A stretch of DNA of 64,000 nucleotides from Poa pratensis (GCA_947311845.1 CAMZMU010000059.1:56468617-56532616); one strand, 5' to 3'; counted from the first letter of the stretch, positions 34,680 through 49,250 are shown. The notes: generated from the letters alone by a model not told the origin. Translations and numbers: made by a program.

Positions 34680-37600
34680 GTGGCGCCCCGACCCCGGAAC
34701 TATACAAAGATGTTGTGTGTCACCGGTCATGCGATACAACCGGAGCTTACTGGGTTACCACTCCCATGCCAAAACCTTTAGCAGGCGTGCTCGGCATGGA
34801 TCATCGGCAACGTAACATCCCGATTGATGCCATAACGCAGGCACAACTATCAATGCATAATAGAGAGATCAAGACTTGTGGAACAACTGGCACATCACAG
34901 ACTCTACGACTCAAAGCATTAAAGTTCAACTCTTATAATAGAGAAAGATAGCAAATATTACAACCAGAGGTCACAGACCCAACAGTGCATCATGTGGAAG
35001 CAAATTAAGTTGTTCTAAACAACAAGATCCAAATTATGGCCTAAGAGGCCTACGGATAAACATTCCCAGCGCCAGCTGTTCCGAGATGTCCCAAGCTGCC
35101 ACCTGGGAACCCCAGACTACTCGTCGATGTCCACAAAGAACCCACCTTCAAGGTCGGCGAGGTCCTCCTCTGAAAGAATCAACAAAGCAACGTTGAGTTC
35201 GACGAACTCTGCAAGATTACTAGAGCTACTAGCTCGATGATTGGCTTACAAAGGTTTTATGTCTGTTTTGCATAAATCTAGTTTTCGTTAGAAAAGACAT
35301 AACTCCATGGCATCGGCTAATCAGAATATTTTCAAAGGGGGTAAGAAGTAAACTCATTTCTTCTGATCATCTTCATCAACAACCACCTTCAATCACTGCA
35401 CCTGTCTACAAAGGCACCTCCCCGAATCACCCTCGAGGAAGTCAACCTTGCATTCTTGAAGTCAAGTTTTAATCATTCGGTTCATGTTTTCTATATTCTC
35501 TGAATCCGGCACCAAGTCGTCCATAACCGCGGACACGGCTTTCGAAAAGATTTACCCTGTAGGGTGTACAATGTTTACCACGCGTACCGTCCGGCCCATT
35601 GCCTGTATATTAGCTCTCTTCCGTGGAAAGCCGCTGAGTGGGAGCGGTAACGACTCTCCCTCGCTCGAGACTATCCCAGGATCATCAGTGGGGGAAGGAC
35701 AAGTTCAGTGCCTCCAACACCTTGCCCCGCAGCCACTCATTTTACTAAACACCACCATCCTCATCCCAGTCCTGGCCACCACCTTCACGCACGCGCAAAT
35801 GGAAGCTCAAACTAGAGGACCCTCGGCTAGTCCCTGATTGCGTGGATCACACGTTCGTTGGGAGATCCCAAGAGGAAGGTATGATGCAGTGTAGCAGCAG
35901 TTTTTCCTCAGTATGAAACCAAGGTTTAATCGAATCATAGGAGCAAGAAATCACTTCTGAAGGTTGTTGGTGGCGCCGTCTACGATCACCAACGTGGAAT
36001 CTGCACACAACACAATCAAACTACTTTGCCCCAACGAAACAGTGAGATTGTCAATCTCACCGACTTGCTGAAAACAAAGGATTAAACGTATGGTGTGGAA
36101 AACAGTAGTAAATTGCGGAGAATGAAAAGGAACAGTGTTTGCAGTTGGTTGTATTATCATGTAAAAGAATGGACCGGAGTCCATAGTTCACTAGTGGTGT
36201 CTCTCCATAAAAGATAACTAACATGCTGGGTGAATAAATTACAGCTGGGCAATTGACAAAATATTGAGCGCATAACAATGCATATATATGACATGATGAT
36301 TACTATGATATTCATGTGGGCATTACGACAAAATACATAAACCGTTATCCAACAACGTCTATGACTAATAATCCACCACCAGGTTGTCATACCGAGTTCC
36401 CCGTTGGTATTAGGTTGCAAGAAACGGATAATTGCATTAAGTAATGTGCGTAATGTAAACAAATGCATTAGACCTAACGCGCACCCTTAAGCTAAGCATC
36501 GGTTATTTTATCCCTAGTGGCAACAGCACATCCACAATCTTAGAAGTTATTGTCACTCTCCCAGATTACCGGAGGCATGAACCCACTATCTAGCATAAAT
36601 ACTCACTCTCGGAGTTACAAGCATCTACTTGGCCAAAACATCTACTAGTAACGGAAAGCATGCAAGATCATAAATAACATATAAGATAGATTGATAACCA
36701 ACTTGACATAGTATTCGATATTCATCGGATCCCAGCAAACACAACATGTAGCATTACAATAAGATGATCTTGATCATGATAGGCAGCTCACAAGATCTAA
36801 ACATGATAGCATAAAGTGGAGACACAACCATCTAGCTACTGCCATGGACCCGTAGTCCAAGGATGAACTACTCACGCATCACTCCGGAGCAGGCATGGTG
36901 ATGTAGAGCCCTCCGGTGATGATTCCCCTCTCTGGCAGAGTGCCGGGAAGAGCTTCTGAACCCTCCCGAGCTAGGGTTGACGGCGGCGGCGTCTCTGAAA
37001 CTTTTCGTGGATAATGCCTCGGGTATTTAGGATTTTAGCGTCGGGAAGAATAAATAGGCGAAAGGGCGACGGCTCCGGAGCCACGAGGGCCCCACACCAC
37101 CCCACGACGTGGCAGGGGGCCCGCGCGGCCCCATGGTGTGGCTGCCTCGTGGCTCCCCTCTGTCTCTCCTTTGGACTCCGTCTTCGTGTTGGAAAAATAG
37201 GAGGTTCTGTCCAAGTTTCGTCCAATTCCGAGAATATTTCCAGACTAGCTTTTCTAGAATACAAAGACAGCAGAAAACAGGAACCGACACTGTGGCATCT
37301 TGTTAATAGGTTAGTCCCAGAAAATGCATAAAAATGCTATGAAGTGTATATAAAACATGTAACAATTGGTATAATATCAACATGGAACACCAGAAATTAT
37401 AGATACGCTTGAGACGTATCAGTCCCTCACAAGTTATCTCGTCGATGGGGGTTCCTCGGCCCACGCATGGGTGCACGCTCAGTCTTGGCTCAAAGGCGAG
37501 AACTCGCATCTAGGCGGCGAGAACGAGACAAGACACCACCAAACCACAGTGGCCTCTCATTCCCGCCATTAAGCATGTTATTATATGTCACCACAGAACT

Positions 37601-39840
37601 CCACCATCATCCGAACATTTCATCAACTGTTTCAACCATGAAATATCCACCGGACGACTAAGCATTTGACTAAGCATGACTAAGCATAAACATATAATAG
37701 TTAAGTAACTCGGCCAATAATACAATCCTATGGATATTAGGAGGGAAACAGGTAATGGCTTCGGAAACATAATGCAAATAATAGGATACTCTAATCCAAT
37801 CAAATTGATATTTGGAACCGCATGCAATATTATAGTGGAGAAAATATTTGCGGAAAACATAGGACGAGACATGCTCAGAGGGGGATTACGCTTGCCTTGT
37901 TCAGGGGGCTGGTAATACTGGTCGTCAGGGTATTGCGGTGGAACCCCGACTGCTTGATCTATCGATGCATAAAAACACCGAAAAGAAACAATCAATAACC
38001 ACACATGCATAACAAATGCAATGCACAATCACATGATGGCATGACATTTTTAATGTACTGAACTTTACAAAGAAAAACTATCTAGCACTTTAAATGGGGT
38101 GCAGAAATAATTATTTCAACAAGAGAAAATTATAACCCCACCTTTAAATTAATGATTCTCCTAACTTCTAAAAGTACAGTACTGCAATCTTGTTCAATTA
38201 TGCATGCAAATGATGTCACTGGACAGTTCATATTATTCTGAACATTTTGATATATTAAACACATTTTTCTGATAAACCAATAAAACGTTATTGCATTTGT
38301 AAAATCCCTTTCTAAATCTGCCATCTTAGCAAAATTATTTTAAACCACATTAAAACTAAGTATCCATGTTTGGAAACAAGGTGAAACATGAAGTATATTA
38401 ATTGCTGAACATTTTGATAGGTCAAAGTTAATTTTTGGATCATTATTTATAAAGTTATGAATTTTCCAAAAGCATTTCTTTTCTGCCAATTTCATTATTT
38501 TAATAAAACATCAAATAAACTGATTTAGTTAGATAGGTGAGTTATACCAACAGACAGACTTTATTTTTCTGAACATTTTGGTACCTTATTGCAATTTTTG
38601 GAGCAATATTCAATTTGTTATGAATTTTTACAGTTTATTTTTGAATCTGTCTATTTATTCTATTTTTCCGGAACCCAACGAAGCGTTTTGCACACAAGCT
38701 GGCTAGCCCGTGTCACTGACATGTGGGCCCAAGGCATGGTGGCATCCACGTCTGCGCGGAGGCCCATGGCCACGTTTGACCGCGGCCAAGCCAGGACCGG
38801 CGTGCTCTGGGTGCGGTGACCGCGATGGTGTCGAGCACGAACTCGACGGTACGGCGTGCATGGAGACGGGCTACGGGGCACGTTCGACGTGTGCGAGCAC
38901 GGCGAGCCTATCTACGGAGGCACCGCTACCTAACTGTCACCGGAGACGCCGAATCAACAACGACTAGCAACGGCCGGCGGCGAGCTACGGCGGAGCTACT
39001 TCTACGCGGCGAACTAGAGCGATAGGAAGGGAACGGAGATGTCCTAGAGGACGGCGTGCTCACCCTCGTCGCGTGGGTGTACTCAGATTGGACGGAGGTG
39101 GTCGGAGACGGCGGCTATGTCGTGGCGGAGCTTTGGTCGTGGTCGGAGAAGAACGGACGGCGACGACGATGCGGGCGACCCCACGGCGATTCCTTGCACG
39201 GAGAGGAGGAAGACGGCGAGGCAAAGCTTTTGCCCCACTCCGATCTGCTATGTGGTTCCTCTAGCGACGGCGAGCTCGGCTAGGTCACGGCCATGGTGGA
39301 GGAAACGAAAACGAAGGGGAAAGTGGACAGGGGCTAGGGTTAGGGTTTCGGGTGCTCTTCTTATCCTTAGACATGTAGTCGCCGATGCTCGACACGTCGG
39401 GGAGGTGCGCATCGTGTGACCGAGCTCTCCCCTGCCATTGCTGTACCAAGGTACATGAACAGGAGGTAGAGGACAGTAGTTTTACAGAAAACCCCTACTC
39501 CCTTTTTCTTCTGTTTTCTTTTAAAATCAGTGGCTTTTAGGGGTTTAATTGAGGCACTTAAACTATTCCAAAAATTATGAAATTATTTGGGTAGGCTCCC
39601 CTTATCATGTAGAAGCTCCACAAAAATTGGTGGTTGAAAATAAAATGTTTTGAACAACATTTGTTCATAGGGTTTAAATATGGCATTTTTGCTGATTTCA
39701 ATTTGTTATTGTTATAGCCTTTGAATTTCAAATACAAAAATATTATTTTGAACTCTTGGAACTTCCTTGACAAATATAGGATGTCAAGGTATTTTTGTTT
39801 TGCAAATTTGAACACTTCCATTGATTCAAAATTTCGGTAA
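34680..39840. mobile_element. LTR-retrotransposon-like sequence split by a nested solo LTR
   Basis: It begins TGTGGCGCCCCGACCCCGG, a start typical of long grass LTRs. It is interrupted at 35835-37421 by a solo LTR whose gtccc duplication shows that 35834 and 37427 were once adjacent. Repeats of 'ctgaacattttgatat' (38170-38590) and a GC-rich block (38690-39420, ending near 'ggctagggttagggtttcggg') are consistent with a long LTR. The right boundary and a target duplication were not found, and no gag or pol is present. Confidence 0.4.
35835..37421. mobile_element. Solo LTR, 1.59 kb, with 5-bp target duplication
   Basis: The element starts TGATTGCGTGGATCACACG and ends GAGACGTATCA. The 5-base sequence gtccc flanks it (35830-35834 and 37422-37426). 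It belongs to the same family as 49258-50835, which shares the 'gagacgtatca'-type end, the 'tatagatacg' sequence before it, and nearly the same length. No coding region is present. Confidence 0.85.
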
Positions 39841-40077
39841 TACTGAATCCTGATCGCTCGCCATCTTAGTTTCAGCCAGCGATGAGGATCTGTGGTTGCC
39901 TATCGGTTCTTTCCCTTTTTTGCTATAAGATTTGCTGCAGTTCTAAGCATCACTCATGCTCCAGCTGGTGTGATAGCCCAAGTTAATTACCAATCACGAA
40001 ACATGTACCAGTAAGAGCAGCTGTTGCATGTAGAATGATTGTTTTTATTGAAAGTGCACGTAGTACAAGCTATTGTT

Positions 40078-40637
40078 TTTTTTTGTGAAAAGGATCCTGG
40101 CATTAAAAGAAACACCAAACAGTACAAAACACTTCAATAAAAACGAAAATTACAACGAAATCACTGAGATGTCCTTCGTCTTCAACCTCCAGACCGTGTC
40201 GACGGCGCGCCGCCGCTGCCGCTCCTCCGTGAGCCGGCCTGACGTTATTGGTTACGGATAGGAAGTCGCCGAACGGGTCTAAAAGACCACATCTGTCCAG
40301 GAGACAAAGAAGAAGGAATAAACGTCGATGAAGCTCCTTGACGATCCGGAGAACGCCACCGCCAGAAGAAATCCTCGAGACCACACCACTCCCACAGGCT
40401 TCTCGCCGCCGCCGCCGAGATGGGACTGAAGCCGAAGAGACCTTATTGAAACGAGGCGACGCCACCGCCATCTGAGCATCGCCCCAACAAATCTTGACCC
40501 TAACACCTGAAAACGGAGCCCTCCCGTCGACGAGGGCCGAGATCCACTGCGCCTCCATGACCCGAAGGCCACAGAGGCAGGGCAGATCAGCGGCCGCCGA
40601 CGAGAGGCGGGAAACCTAATCGCCTTCCTGGGAGCTG
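40078..40637 (-). mobile_element. Non-LTR retroposon with ~20-bp target duplication (copy 1)
   Basis: Its plus-strand left end is a run of T, meaning a poly(A) tail on the minus strand. The flanks acgtagtacaagctattgtt (40058-40077) and acgtactacaagctattgtt (40638-40657) agree at 19 of 20 bases. The GC-rich body with 'gcgcgccgccgct' resembles the elements at 40958 and 59598. It is too short to encode its own reverse transcriptase, so it depended on another LINE. Confidence 0.85.
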
Positions 40638-40957
40638 ACGTACTACAAGCTATTGTTAATTAGCTGCAGCAGTAAAACCGATTCCTGAGGACAAGGAAAG
40701 TTATTCTTTTTATCGATGGCTTATGGGCTAGATTTCGTGATTCCCTAACAATGAAAATTAATGTGATTGATATGTGAGAAACATTACTTTGGTGACGAAT
40801 GGAGTTGTGCATAATTGAGTACCATTTTCCTATCTGAGCACTAGTAGCACATGGCGATTTTGCATGGAACATGGGTTACATGGATTTCCCTGTTTTGATC
40901 GAAGCTGTTTGCATTAGTGCATGCACCATCCAGGCATCCACTACCCGAAACAACTTA

Positions 40958-41629
40958 TTTTTTTATTTGCTAGTGAAAACAGCTGTTACAGCACGACTAC
41001 AGAAAGGCCCTCAAAGAAAAAGAAATAACAAAGCAGTCCTTCCTGCAACCCAGCTCCAACGCCAGCCATGGCGCCGTCGGTGGCGTGCCGCCGCTCCTGC
41101 TCTCCTTCATGCCTTGGATCAAGAGCAGCCCCCGAGCGCGCGGGAGTGTCACCAAGCGCCGGCCCCAAAGGGCCACACCATAGGACGCCGTCGAAGCCGC
41201 CGAATCGAACCGCAACAGCAGCTCCACGATCTTCAACAACCGGAGTCGCCATCCTCGAACTCCGGCACGGGGAAGTCGCGCACGGCAGCTCCACCGAGCA
41301 GCGAACGCGACGGAGGCAGTAGATCCACCGCGGAGCTCCACCAGAGCACCGCCGTCGAGGAGGAAGACCACCGCCAGCAAACCTCCACTCCGGCCATGCC
41401 ACCACCCTCCCGCCGCCGCCGGCTGGAACTCACGCACACCTAGGCTATGTACAGGCCGAGATCCGCGGATTCCCCGCCCTCCCGCCGCCGGAGCGGCCGC
41501 CGAAGGGCGAGAAATCCGGCGGATCGCCGGCTGCGAGCTGGCGAGCGCGAGAAGCTTCAAGAAATCTCCCTCTCTGCACTGTAGAAGGGGAGGGGCCGAT
41601 CCAAGGTCCGTAAGTCCTATGCCAGGTTT
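40958..41629 (-). mobile_element. Non-LTR retroposon with 13-bp target duplication (copy 2)
   Basis: T-rich left end and a GC-rich body. The 13-base sequence ccgaaacaactta occurs on both sides (40945-40957 and 41630-41642). Sequence near the tail ('acagaaaggccctc') matches the element at 59598 ('acagaaaggacctc'). The long open frames inside it come from base composition and show no domain. Confidence 0.85.
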
Positions 41630-41642
41630 CCGAAACAACTTA

Positions 41643-42171
41643 GTTGCGAGTGTCAACGGTTTATCAATTACATTTTATCGGCAAACATGTCACATTGCCA
41701 ATGTCGCGGTAAAACACTTAGCACAAAAAACACTCGGCCTAATCGTGGTTTGCACAAAGCACTAGGGAAAACCAAAAAAGTTCGGAAAAGTCTTGGACAC
41801 ATGTACATTTAACAGCAGTTGACGACAAATGGATGACAAGATCGACATTCCCAAGTCTTTTCTTAAAAGCAGTCGACAAATAAATAGTGTATGTACATAT
41901 AAATTTGGATTTTTAAGAGATATTTTTGAATTTTTAGTTTTTTGTTCATTAAAATAATAATATAACCACTAGCAATTTTTTGAGATGTACTAGCAATTTT
42001 TTAATAATAAATAAAACTTGTGAAAAATTCAAACTTTTTTCATTGAGCCATAGCTTGCTTCACGATCAATAGGATAACTCAATACACAAATTGTAAATCT
42101 TGCTTCCGGTGGATAAATGTCTCACCTTGGGTTGTATAATTATCGCGAAGTAAAAAAAATATGTGAATAGA
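41643..42171. other. Intergenic, nothing recognised
   Basis: AT-rich sequence between a retroposon and Helitron 1. It ends in the A that precedes the Helitron. Confidence 0.4.
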
Positions 42172-45100
42172 TCCATATATAAAGGCTGACAAGATTCACC
42201 TCCCATTTCGCGAGCCACGTCACCAGCAATTCAGAGCCGTCCGATCGGAGAGAATGGACGGCCAGGATGTGCCCACGTCGGCCCCCCGCGCTACTGTTCA
42301 TTCCCCAATTTCTTCGAATGGCAGCGCGCCGCGTGGCCCGGTCACGCGCCGGTCGCGCCCGTTCCAGCCGGTCGCCGCAAATTTTTCCAAAACCCCCCCG
42401 AAAGGACCTGTGATCGTGGGAGGACTAAAGCGCAAATAAAAAATTACAGGGACGTATGCGTAAAATCGCCGCCACATTCCCCTTCCTCCTCTCTCTTCCG
42501 TGCGACGCTGCGGGTCGCCGCCGGCGCTGCGTCGCCGCCGCCGCCGCCACGGGCCTCCCCGGCCAGGTCCACGGGACGGACAGATCCGCCGTCGCCGCCT
42601 CCATCTCCTCCCCGAAGATCGGCCGCGACGCCGCCGCACGGGCACGGGAATCGCCGCCGCGGCGACCGCCGCGTCCGTGCACCGCCGGCGCCACTCCGGT
42701 GACCCAAAGGCGGCGCCGCCACCAACGGGTCGAGCGCAGCGTCGTTCGCGCCCGCGCCGCGTGCCGGAATGCGGCAGCGCGGCGCGGGCGAGCCCACCGC
42801 CGCCGCGGGCGAGTGGAGCTAGGGTTGCCCACTGTGACGTCAGCACGACGTCACAGTGGGCCCACCTGTCAGTTTTTGATTTTTTAATAATAACCCCAAT
42901 TTTATTAAATTTGAAAAATCCGTAACTTACTGATTTAAAGTCAGAAAAATAAACATAATATATCAAAATTTTCAGAAAAATGAGATCTTTTTTTAATGCC
43001 ATAATCATATATGTTTGAACTATTTATATTAATACCATTAGACAAGCACTAATAAACCCTAAATTTAAAACATGGATATGTTTTACAACCCATTTAATTT
43101 GACTATGAATCTGAGGTTGAACAAAATTAATTAAGAATATGGCAAGTATATCAGCATAACCACAAAAATTAACGTTACCTAATCACGGCATATTATCAAA
43201 TTTTAAATTATTCCAATATGTTAAATGCATTCCAAATTTGGGCATGCAATATGGCCGCGCCGCCGCGGCAGGTCCAACCCCTGCTGATGTCACGATGACA
43301 TCGCAGTGGGCCCCACCTGACAGTTTTTTCCTAGAGAAAAAAAACAAAAAAAAACAATGGAGGTATTACTACAAATACCCATCCAAAAAAATGCATATAT
43401 ACCAATATACTCAGAAAAAAATGATAACTACTTACAGGGAAAAACAAACATGCTCGGAAATTTTGAATCACTGCATATTTAGATAAATATCAAATTGAAT
43501 TCCTTGAAATTTAAATGCACACATTTTCAAATTTCAATTATTTCCACCACAATATTTAAACCTTAATATGATTTTAACACCTTTTCCTTCATCTAAAATG
43601 ACCAAAATGCATCCATGTCAGATTGGAGTATTCGAAACGTAGACATAGACGTGATGAACTCCGTGTAAGTACCACATTTTCTAAAGTTAGAAGATGCTAA
43701 AAAAATAGTGAAAACAAGACAATTGATATATTGAGCCATGGAATTATGTATCATCTGACCTCTAGCTCCTCCATATCTAAGGCACACTTGAATTGATGCC
43801 TATTTTTATTTGTTCAAAAGTAATATTATGGTAACAACCAATGATGTTGACGAATGGACTGCGGATGGTCTACTATGATCTATACACAGTGGATATTTTA
43901 ATCATTTTGAATGGGGCAAATTGTGTTAAAAAAATAAAAGAAGAGATACGCTGGGAGTACAACAAATATATCAACATGAATACATAATATGAGCATCTGA
44001 TAAACATGAAAATAGCTCAAATTCCCAATTTGACCACCTTTAAAATTCGAACAACTTTTCAACACAAACTTTTTTTAAATTCCAACAGTTTCCAAATCTG
44101 AACAACTTTTTAATACAGACGTTTCCAAACTTGAATTTTCTACTCCACGGTATTTTTCCCTTTTAGCCACACGGCCGCTAGAGATGCTTTTATTTAATTT
44201 CGACGATTATTTTCCAACAACCTACAAAAGATAAGAGAAATGTGAAATATTTCGAGTATTATTCAAGGAAAAACAAAAGAAAAAATTGTTTAAACAATGT
44301 CCCAATTCTTTAAACAAATGATAATGTAATTTTTTTATAATATTACAAACATTTTACATCTCTCTTAATAATGGAGTCATTTATCTAAAAACCATAAGCA
44401 ATGTTCGAACTTATAATAACAAGGACATTTGTCTAAAGAAAAAATCAAAAATATTTCGAGTGTTCTTTCAACAAAGGAAAAAAAGATACGAGGAATGTGA
44501 AATGTGAAGTATAACAACAACTTCAAATCTATCCGTCGGAAAAATATGACAAATATATCAACATGAACACAAAAAAAAAATGTTCCTTAATTATGTCATA
44601 CAAACAAATTACAAAATTTTACTATTTCAAAATTTTAAATGTATTCCAAATCTGAACATTCGAAAAACCGTAATGAAGAAATCACATATGAATAACTTCT
44701 CACTGTTAACAATTTTTAAAATTTAAACGATTTACAAATGTAAACTTTTTAAATTTTTTTTTGATACATTAAAATATAAACAATTAAACGAAGTACAGCA
44801 ATTACACAATGTTGTCTTCTATCCATAACCTAGAAACATTGGCAATAAAATACTGCCAAAATTTCACGAAGTACAGCAACAGCTTTCAAGTTTTACACTA
44901 CAACAATTACACAATGTTGTCTTCTATCCATAACCTAGAAACATTGGCAATAAAATACTGCCAAAATTTCACGAAGTACAACCTCTCAGAAAGATCGTAT
45001 CATTTTGCAATCCGGTATTACATACAACTCTCCATGACATATAAGTTATCCAGCAAAACAACTTCGTACTATCTGCAATTATATCAATAAATCCCATCAA

Positions 45101-46575
45101 TATATTTGTTACCACAAAGTTCTCAGCATATAAAACATGGATAATGGAACATTTCAACTTGGTAGGAAACCTTACCACCCCCATCTCATTTTTGCAACTG
45201 TAATTCCTTACGATAAATATATCATACAGTAAATACAACGTCAATTTCCCGATGTCCTTGACGTGTAAGACAGTATCATTTTAGCTATTTTTCCCCCTAA
45301 TTTCCAACCGTAAAAAAAGAAAATATACCAACATTAACACAAAAATAAATGTGGACTATTTACGTCATTTGATCAAATTTCAAATTTAAACACTTCAACA
45401 AAATTAATGCCTTCCAAACCTGAACATTTAAAAAAAAGTAAAAAATAATTCACATATAAAAAACTTCCTAATTTGAACACTTTCAACATTTGAACAACTT
45501 TTCAACACTTCGCAAACATTGTTATATAGTTTTTAGACAATTTCAAAAACTACTAAATACTTCACCTAACTGTTTTCAACTTACTTCCCAAATAAATAGA
45601 ACCGTATCGAAAAACAAAATTCAAAATAGTACATTCTCCAAAGAATTTAAAATACTTTATAGATATTGTTTTGTGATATTTAAGTAATTTTCCAAAAAAA
45701 AAATACTAAGTGATACATATTTCAAATTCGCAAATGGGCTTCTATTCTAAACATTTTTGCAAACATTAACAAAATTCAAATCTGAATAACTTCCCAAATT
45801 GAATAATTTTTGAACACTTAACAATCTCGAAATGTAAGCTTTCTTTACGTTTCAATAATTTCCAGATATGCGTAATTTTTTAAATGTGGATATTCCTTAA
45901 AATTTAATTTTTTACAACACGTTATTTAAACATACGACAAATATATCAACATTAACATAACAAAAAAAATACTCACTACTTATAACATATAATCAAATTT
46001 TAATTTTGAATACTTCAAAATTTAAAATACCTCACAAACGTAAATATAATTCAAATGTGAATACCTTCACAATTTAAAAAAAATTCCAAATACGATCAAC
46101 TTATAATTGTAATTTTCTTTCCAATTCTAACATATCTCAGTCCGAACAACTTTATAGCACAAGTATTTTCAAATTTAAATTTCCCACACCACGTTATTTA
46201 CTTCGAAACTATTTCCAAAATATGAACAATTTTTAACCGTAAACTTTCTTTGCATACCAATAATTTCCAAACCTACACGATTTCCACATGTGAACATTTT
46301 CAAATTTAAATTTTCCCACACATGCATACCATATACATTTAAATATTCCAAAAAATTAAATGGCTTTCAAACTACCCATTTTTGTAAACGCAAAAAAAAA
46401 AAATTCAAAACTAAATAACTTCCCAATTCGATTAAATTTCGAAAACTAAACAATTTCCAAACGTAATTTTTTTTCGCATTTCAAAAAATATCAAATCTTC
46501 ACAACTTTTACATAACAACACTTTCAAATTTTAATTTCACCAAACGGCGCGGCATTGCCGCGCTAAGATGTCTAG
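42172..46575 (+). mobile_element. Non-autonomous Helitron 1 (4.4 kb)
   Basis: The 5' end is TCCATATATAAAGGCTG, preceded by A. The 3' end is a stem-loop (gcgcggcattgccgcgc, 46549-46565), then a short spacer and CTAG (46572-46575), followed by T. This is the A/TC...CTAG/T pattern of Helitrons. It shares its 5' end, a GC-rich block near the left side and the 3' hairpin style with Helitron 2. No Rep/helicase gene is present. The block at 42440-42880 is CG-rich and may be a captured exon or promoter, but no product was recognised. The remainder is AT-rich with many short 'aaatttgaacaact' type repeats. Confidence 0.85.
44799..44983. repeat. 80-bp perfect direct repeat inside Helitron 1
   Basis: The stretch beginning 'caattacacaatgttgtctt' and ending 'ttcacgaagtaca' occurs at 44799-44878 and again at 44904-44983, with no differences seen. 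The two copies are separated by 25 bases. It is a recent local duplication compared with the rest of the element. Confidence 0.85.
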
Positions 46576-46895
46576 TATAATATTAAGGTTCACAGGATAG
46601 GATCCTCAAAAATAATCTGGTGGCCGATATGGGCAACTAGATCCCGCTTCCGATGCATGTCCATATTGTCTCGAATCTGAAGGTCACATGCTTAACGCGA
46701 TGTAGTGACATATAGAAACACAATTGTGATGTACATAACGAGAGACGGGTTCAAGTGATCACGAAATGGTTCCAAAATGTATTGCCTGGTCCGGAACTGT
46801 TCGAAGTGGTTCCGAATCATATATGAAAAGTACCGGGGGTTCAAGAATATTCCGAAAGGTCCGTCTCCTGTCCGTCTCCACTACGCATTTCCAAC
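46576..46895. other. Intergenic between Helitron 1 and the CACTA element
   Basis: No gene was recognised. It lies between the T that follows the Helitron and the acc target duplication of the CACTA element. Confidence 0.4.
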
Positions 46896-47469
46896 ACCCA
46901 CTACCGGAACGGCGCTCTACACCGACGGCTTTTTGTCGAGGCCGTCGGCGTAGAGCTCGTGGAGGCCATCCGCCGACTTGGCCGTCGACGTAGAGAAAGC
47001 CGTCGGCGTAGTGAGGCTACGCCGACGGCCACCCTCGGCATATAGGAGGCCCTCGGCAATGGCAAAGCCGTCGTCCTACCAGAGGACTACGCCGACGGCC
47101 GTTGGCATAGGTTTTACAGGGCTACACCGACGGCAAATCCGTCGGCATAGCTATGTTTTCCTTTTTTCTTTCTATTTTTCATTTAATATGGAATAATTCA
47201 TATCTTTATATTCGTAAATCGAAATTTAACAAATAAAATGTCTAAATCGATTAGAAAAATGAGAGGAATCTAAATATGACATCCATATCATCTTTTTCAT
47301 CATGTATATGACTCTTTGGAACATATTTTTGGTACTTGCTTAATAAAAAGTCATTTTTGGCACTTAAAAATAGAAAATGATATTTATGAAAATATTTTAA
47401 AAATTGTTTTGGTAACAATGTTTGCCATACCAAGACACACCTATGTGTCTAATATGAACACTTTATCAT

Positions 47470-49250
47470 AAATTATGGCACGGGTTCCATTTTGACCATT
47501 TTTTAAAAAAATAAAGAAAGTGAAAAAATATTCAAAAAATAAAATCCCTTGGCATGGAGTCCTTTTTATGTGTACTAGTTGCTAGCAAAAATGATAAACT
47601 TGAGTTTTAACAAACTTTCCAAAAAACTTATTCACAAAAGAGTCAATCATCTATAAACATGTATAAGTTTCGAGTCAAATGATCTAGATATGATCACTCC
47701 CGTGGCATAATTTTTGATAATGTGCTCATATTTGACATATATGTGTATCTTGGTATGACAAACAATGTTGTAGAACTGAGATTTTTCAAATTATGTTTAT
47801 GAATATAATTTTTTATTTTTTTATTGTCAAAAACGACATTTTTTGTGAAGCAAGTACAACAAATTTGGTGCAAAATGGCACCCATCCAATTTTTGCACAT
47901 AGTAGACCATATTTTATGAATAATCCAGCAATATTAGGAATTTTCTCGGTTTCTACCTAATTTTGCCTATGTAAATGACTTTATGTCTATTTTCTGAAAG
48001 TAATTGAATTTTGAACTACAAGTGTGTGATAGTTTGTTCTGAAATTTTTATAAAATTCATTTTAAGATACACCAGTAGTGGTTATATCACAGAACCGTCG
48101 ATAGTTTTGAAAAATGCGACCCCTTTCGATGAATAGGCACGTCGGCCATTTTGACCGTTTTTTCAACAAAATAAAAGAAAGTGAAAAATACTCAAAAATA
48201 AAATCCTTTGGCATGGAGTCCTTTTATGTGTACTAGTTGCTAGGAAAAATGATAAATTTGAGGTTTGACAAAGTTTTAAAAAAATATTCACAAAAAGATC
48301 AATCATCTATAATCTATAAACATGTATAAGTTTCGAGTCAAATGACCAATCTATGATCATTCTCGTGCCATAGTTTATGATAATATGACCATATTTGATA
48401 CATAGGTGTATCTTGGTATGACAAACAATGTTGCATAACTGAGTTTTTTCAAATTATTTTTATAAATATCATTTTTATTTTTTAAGTGTCAAAAATGATA
48501 TTTTTGTGAAGCAAGTATAACAAATATGGTGTAAAATGGCATCCATCCAATTTTCGCACAAAGTAGACCATATTTAATGGATAATACAGAAATATTAGGA
48601 ATTTTCTCGGTTTCTACCTAATTTCGGCTATTTAAACGACTTTATGCTGATTTTTCGAAAGTAATTCAAATTTGAACTACCAGTGTGATACTTTACTCTA
48701 ATTTTTTTACAAAAATCATTTTAAGATACAGAAGTAGTGACAATATCACAGAACTTTTGATAGTTTTAAAAAATGTGACCCCTTTCAATAAATAGGCAGA
48801 GCAGCCATTTTGACCTTTTCAAAAAAAAATAAAAGAAAGTGAAAAAATGCTCAAAAAAATGAAATCCTTAGGCATGGAGTCATTTCATTTGTACAAGTTG
48901 CTAGGAAAAATTATAAACTTTAGTTTTGATAAACTTTTCAAAAAAACTTCATAAAAAGGTCTATCATTTATAGACATGTATAAGTTTCAAGCTAAATGAC
49001 CAAGTTATTGCCATCCCCGTGCCATAGTTTCTGATTAAGTGTCCATATTTGACACATATGTGCGTCTTGGTATGGCAAACATTGTTGACAAAAATAACTT
49101 CCAAATTATTTCTATAAATATCATTTTCCATTTTAAGTGCCAAAAATAATTTTTTTATTAAGCAAGTACCAAAAATATGTTGCAAAAAGTCCTATACATG
49201 ATGAAAAAGTTGATATGGATGTCATATTTGTTCCTCTCATTTTTATGAAC
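47470..49250. repeat. ~640-bp tandem units inside the CACTA element
   Basis: Unit starts sharing 'ttttgacc' then 'aataaaagaaagtgaaaaa' lie near 47485, 48150 and 48805. Later blocks are 'cttttatgtgtactagttgctag', 'acatgtataagtttcgagtcaaatga' and 'cttggtatgacaaacaatgtt'. The third copy runs into the right inverted arm. Confidence 0.8.

Noticed and set aside
42298..43008. Arg/Gly-rich 236-codon frame in Helitron 1
   Set aside because: It lies in a CG-rich block with open frames in several phases on both strands and no recognisable domain.
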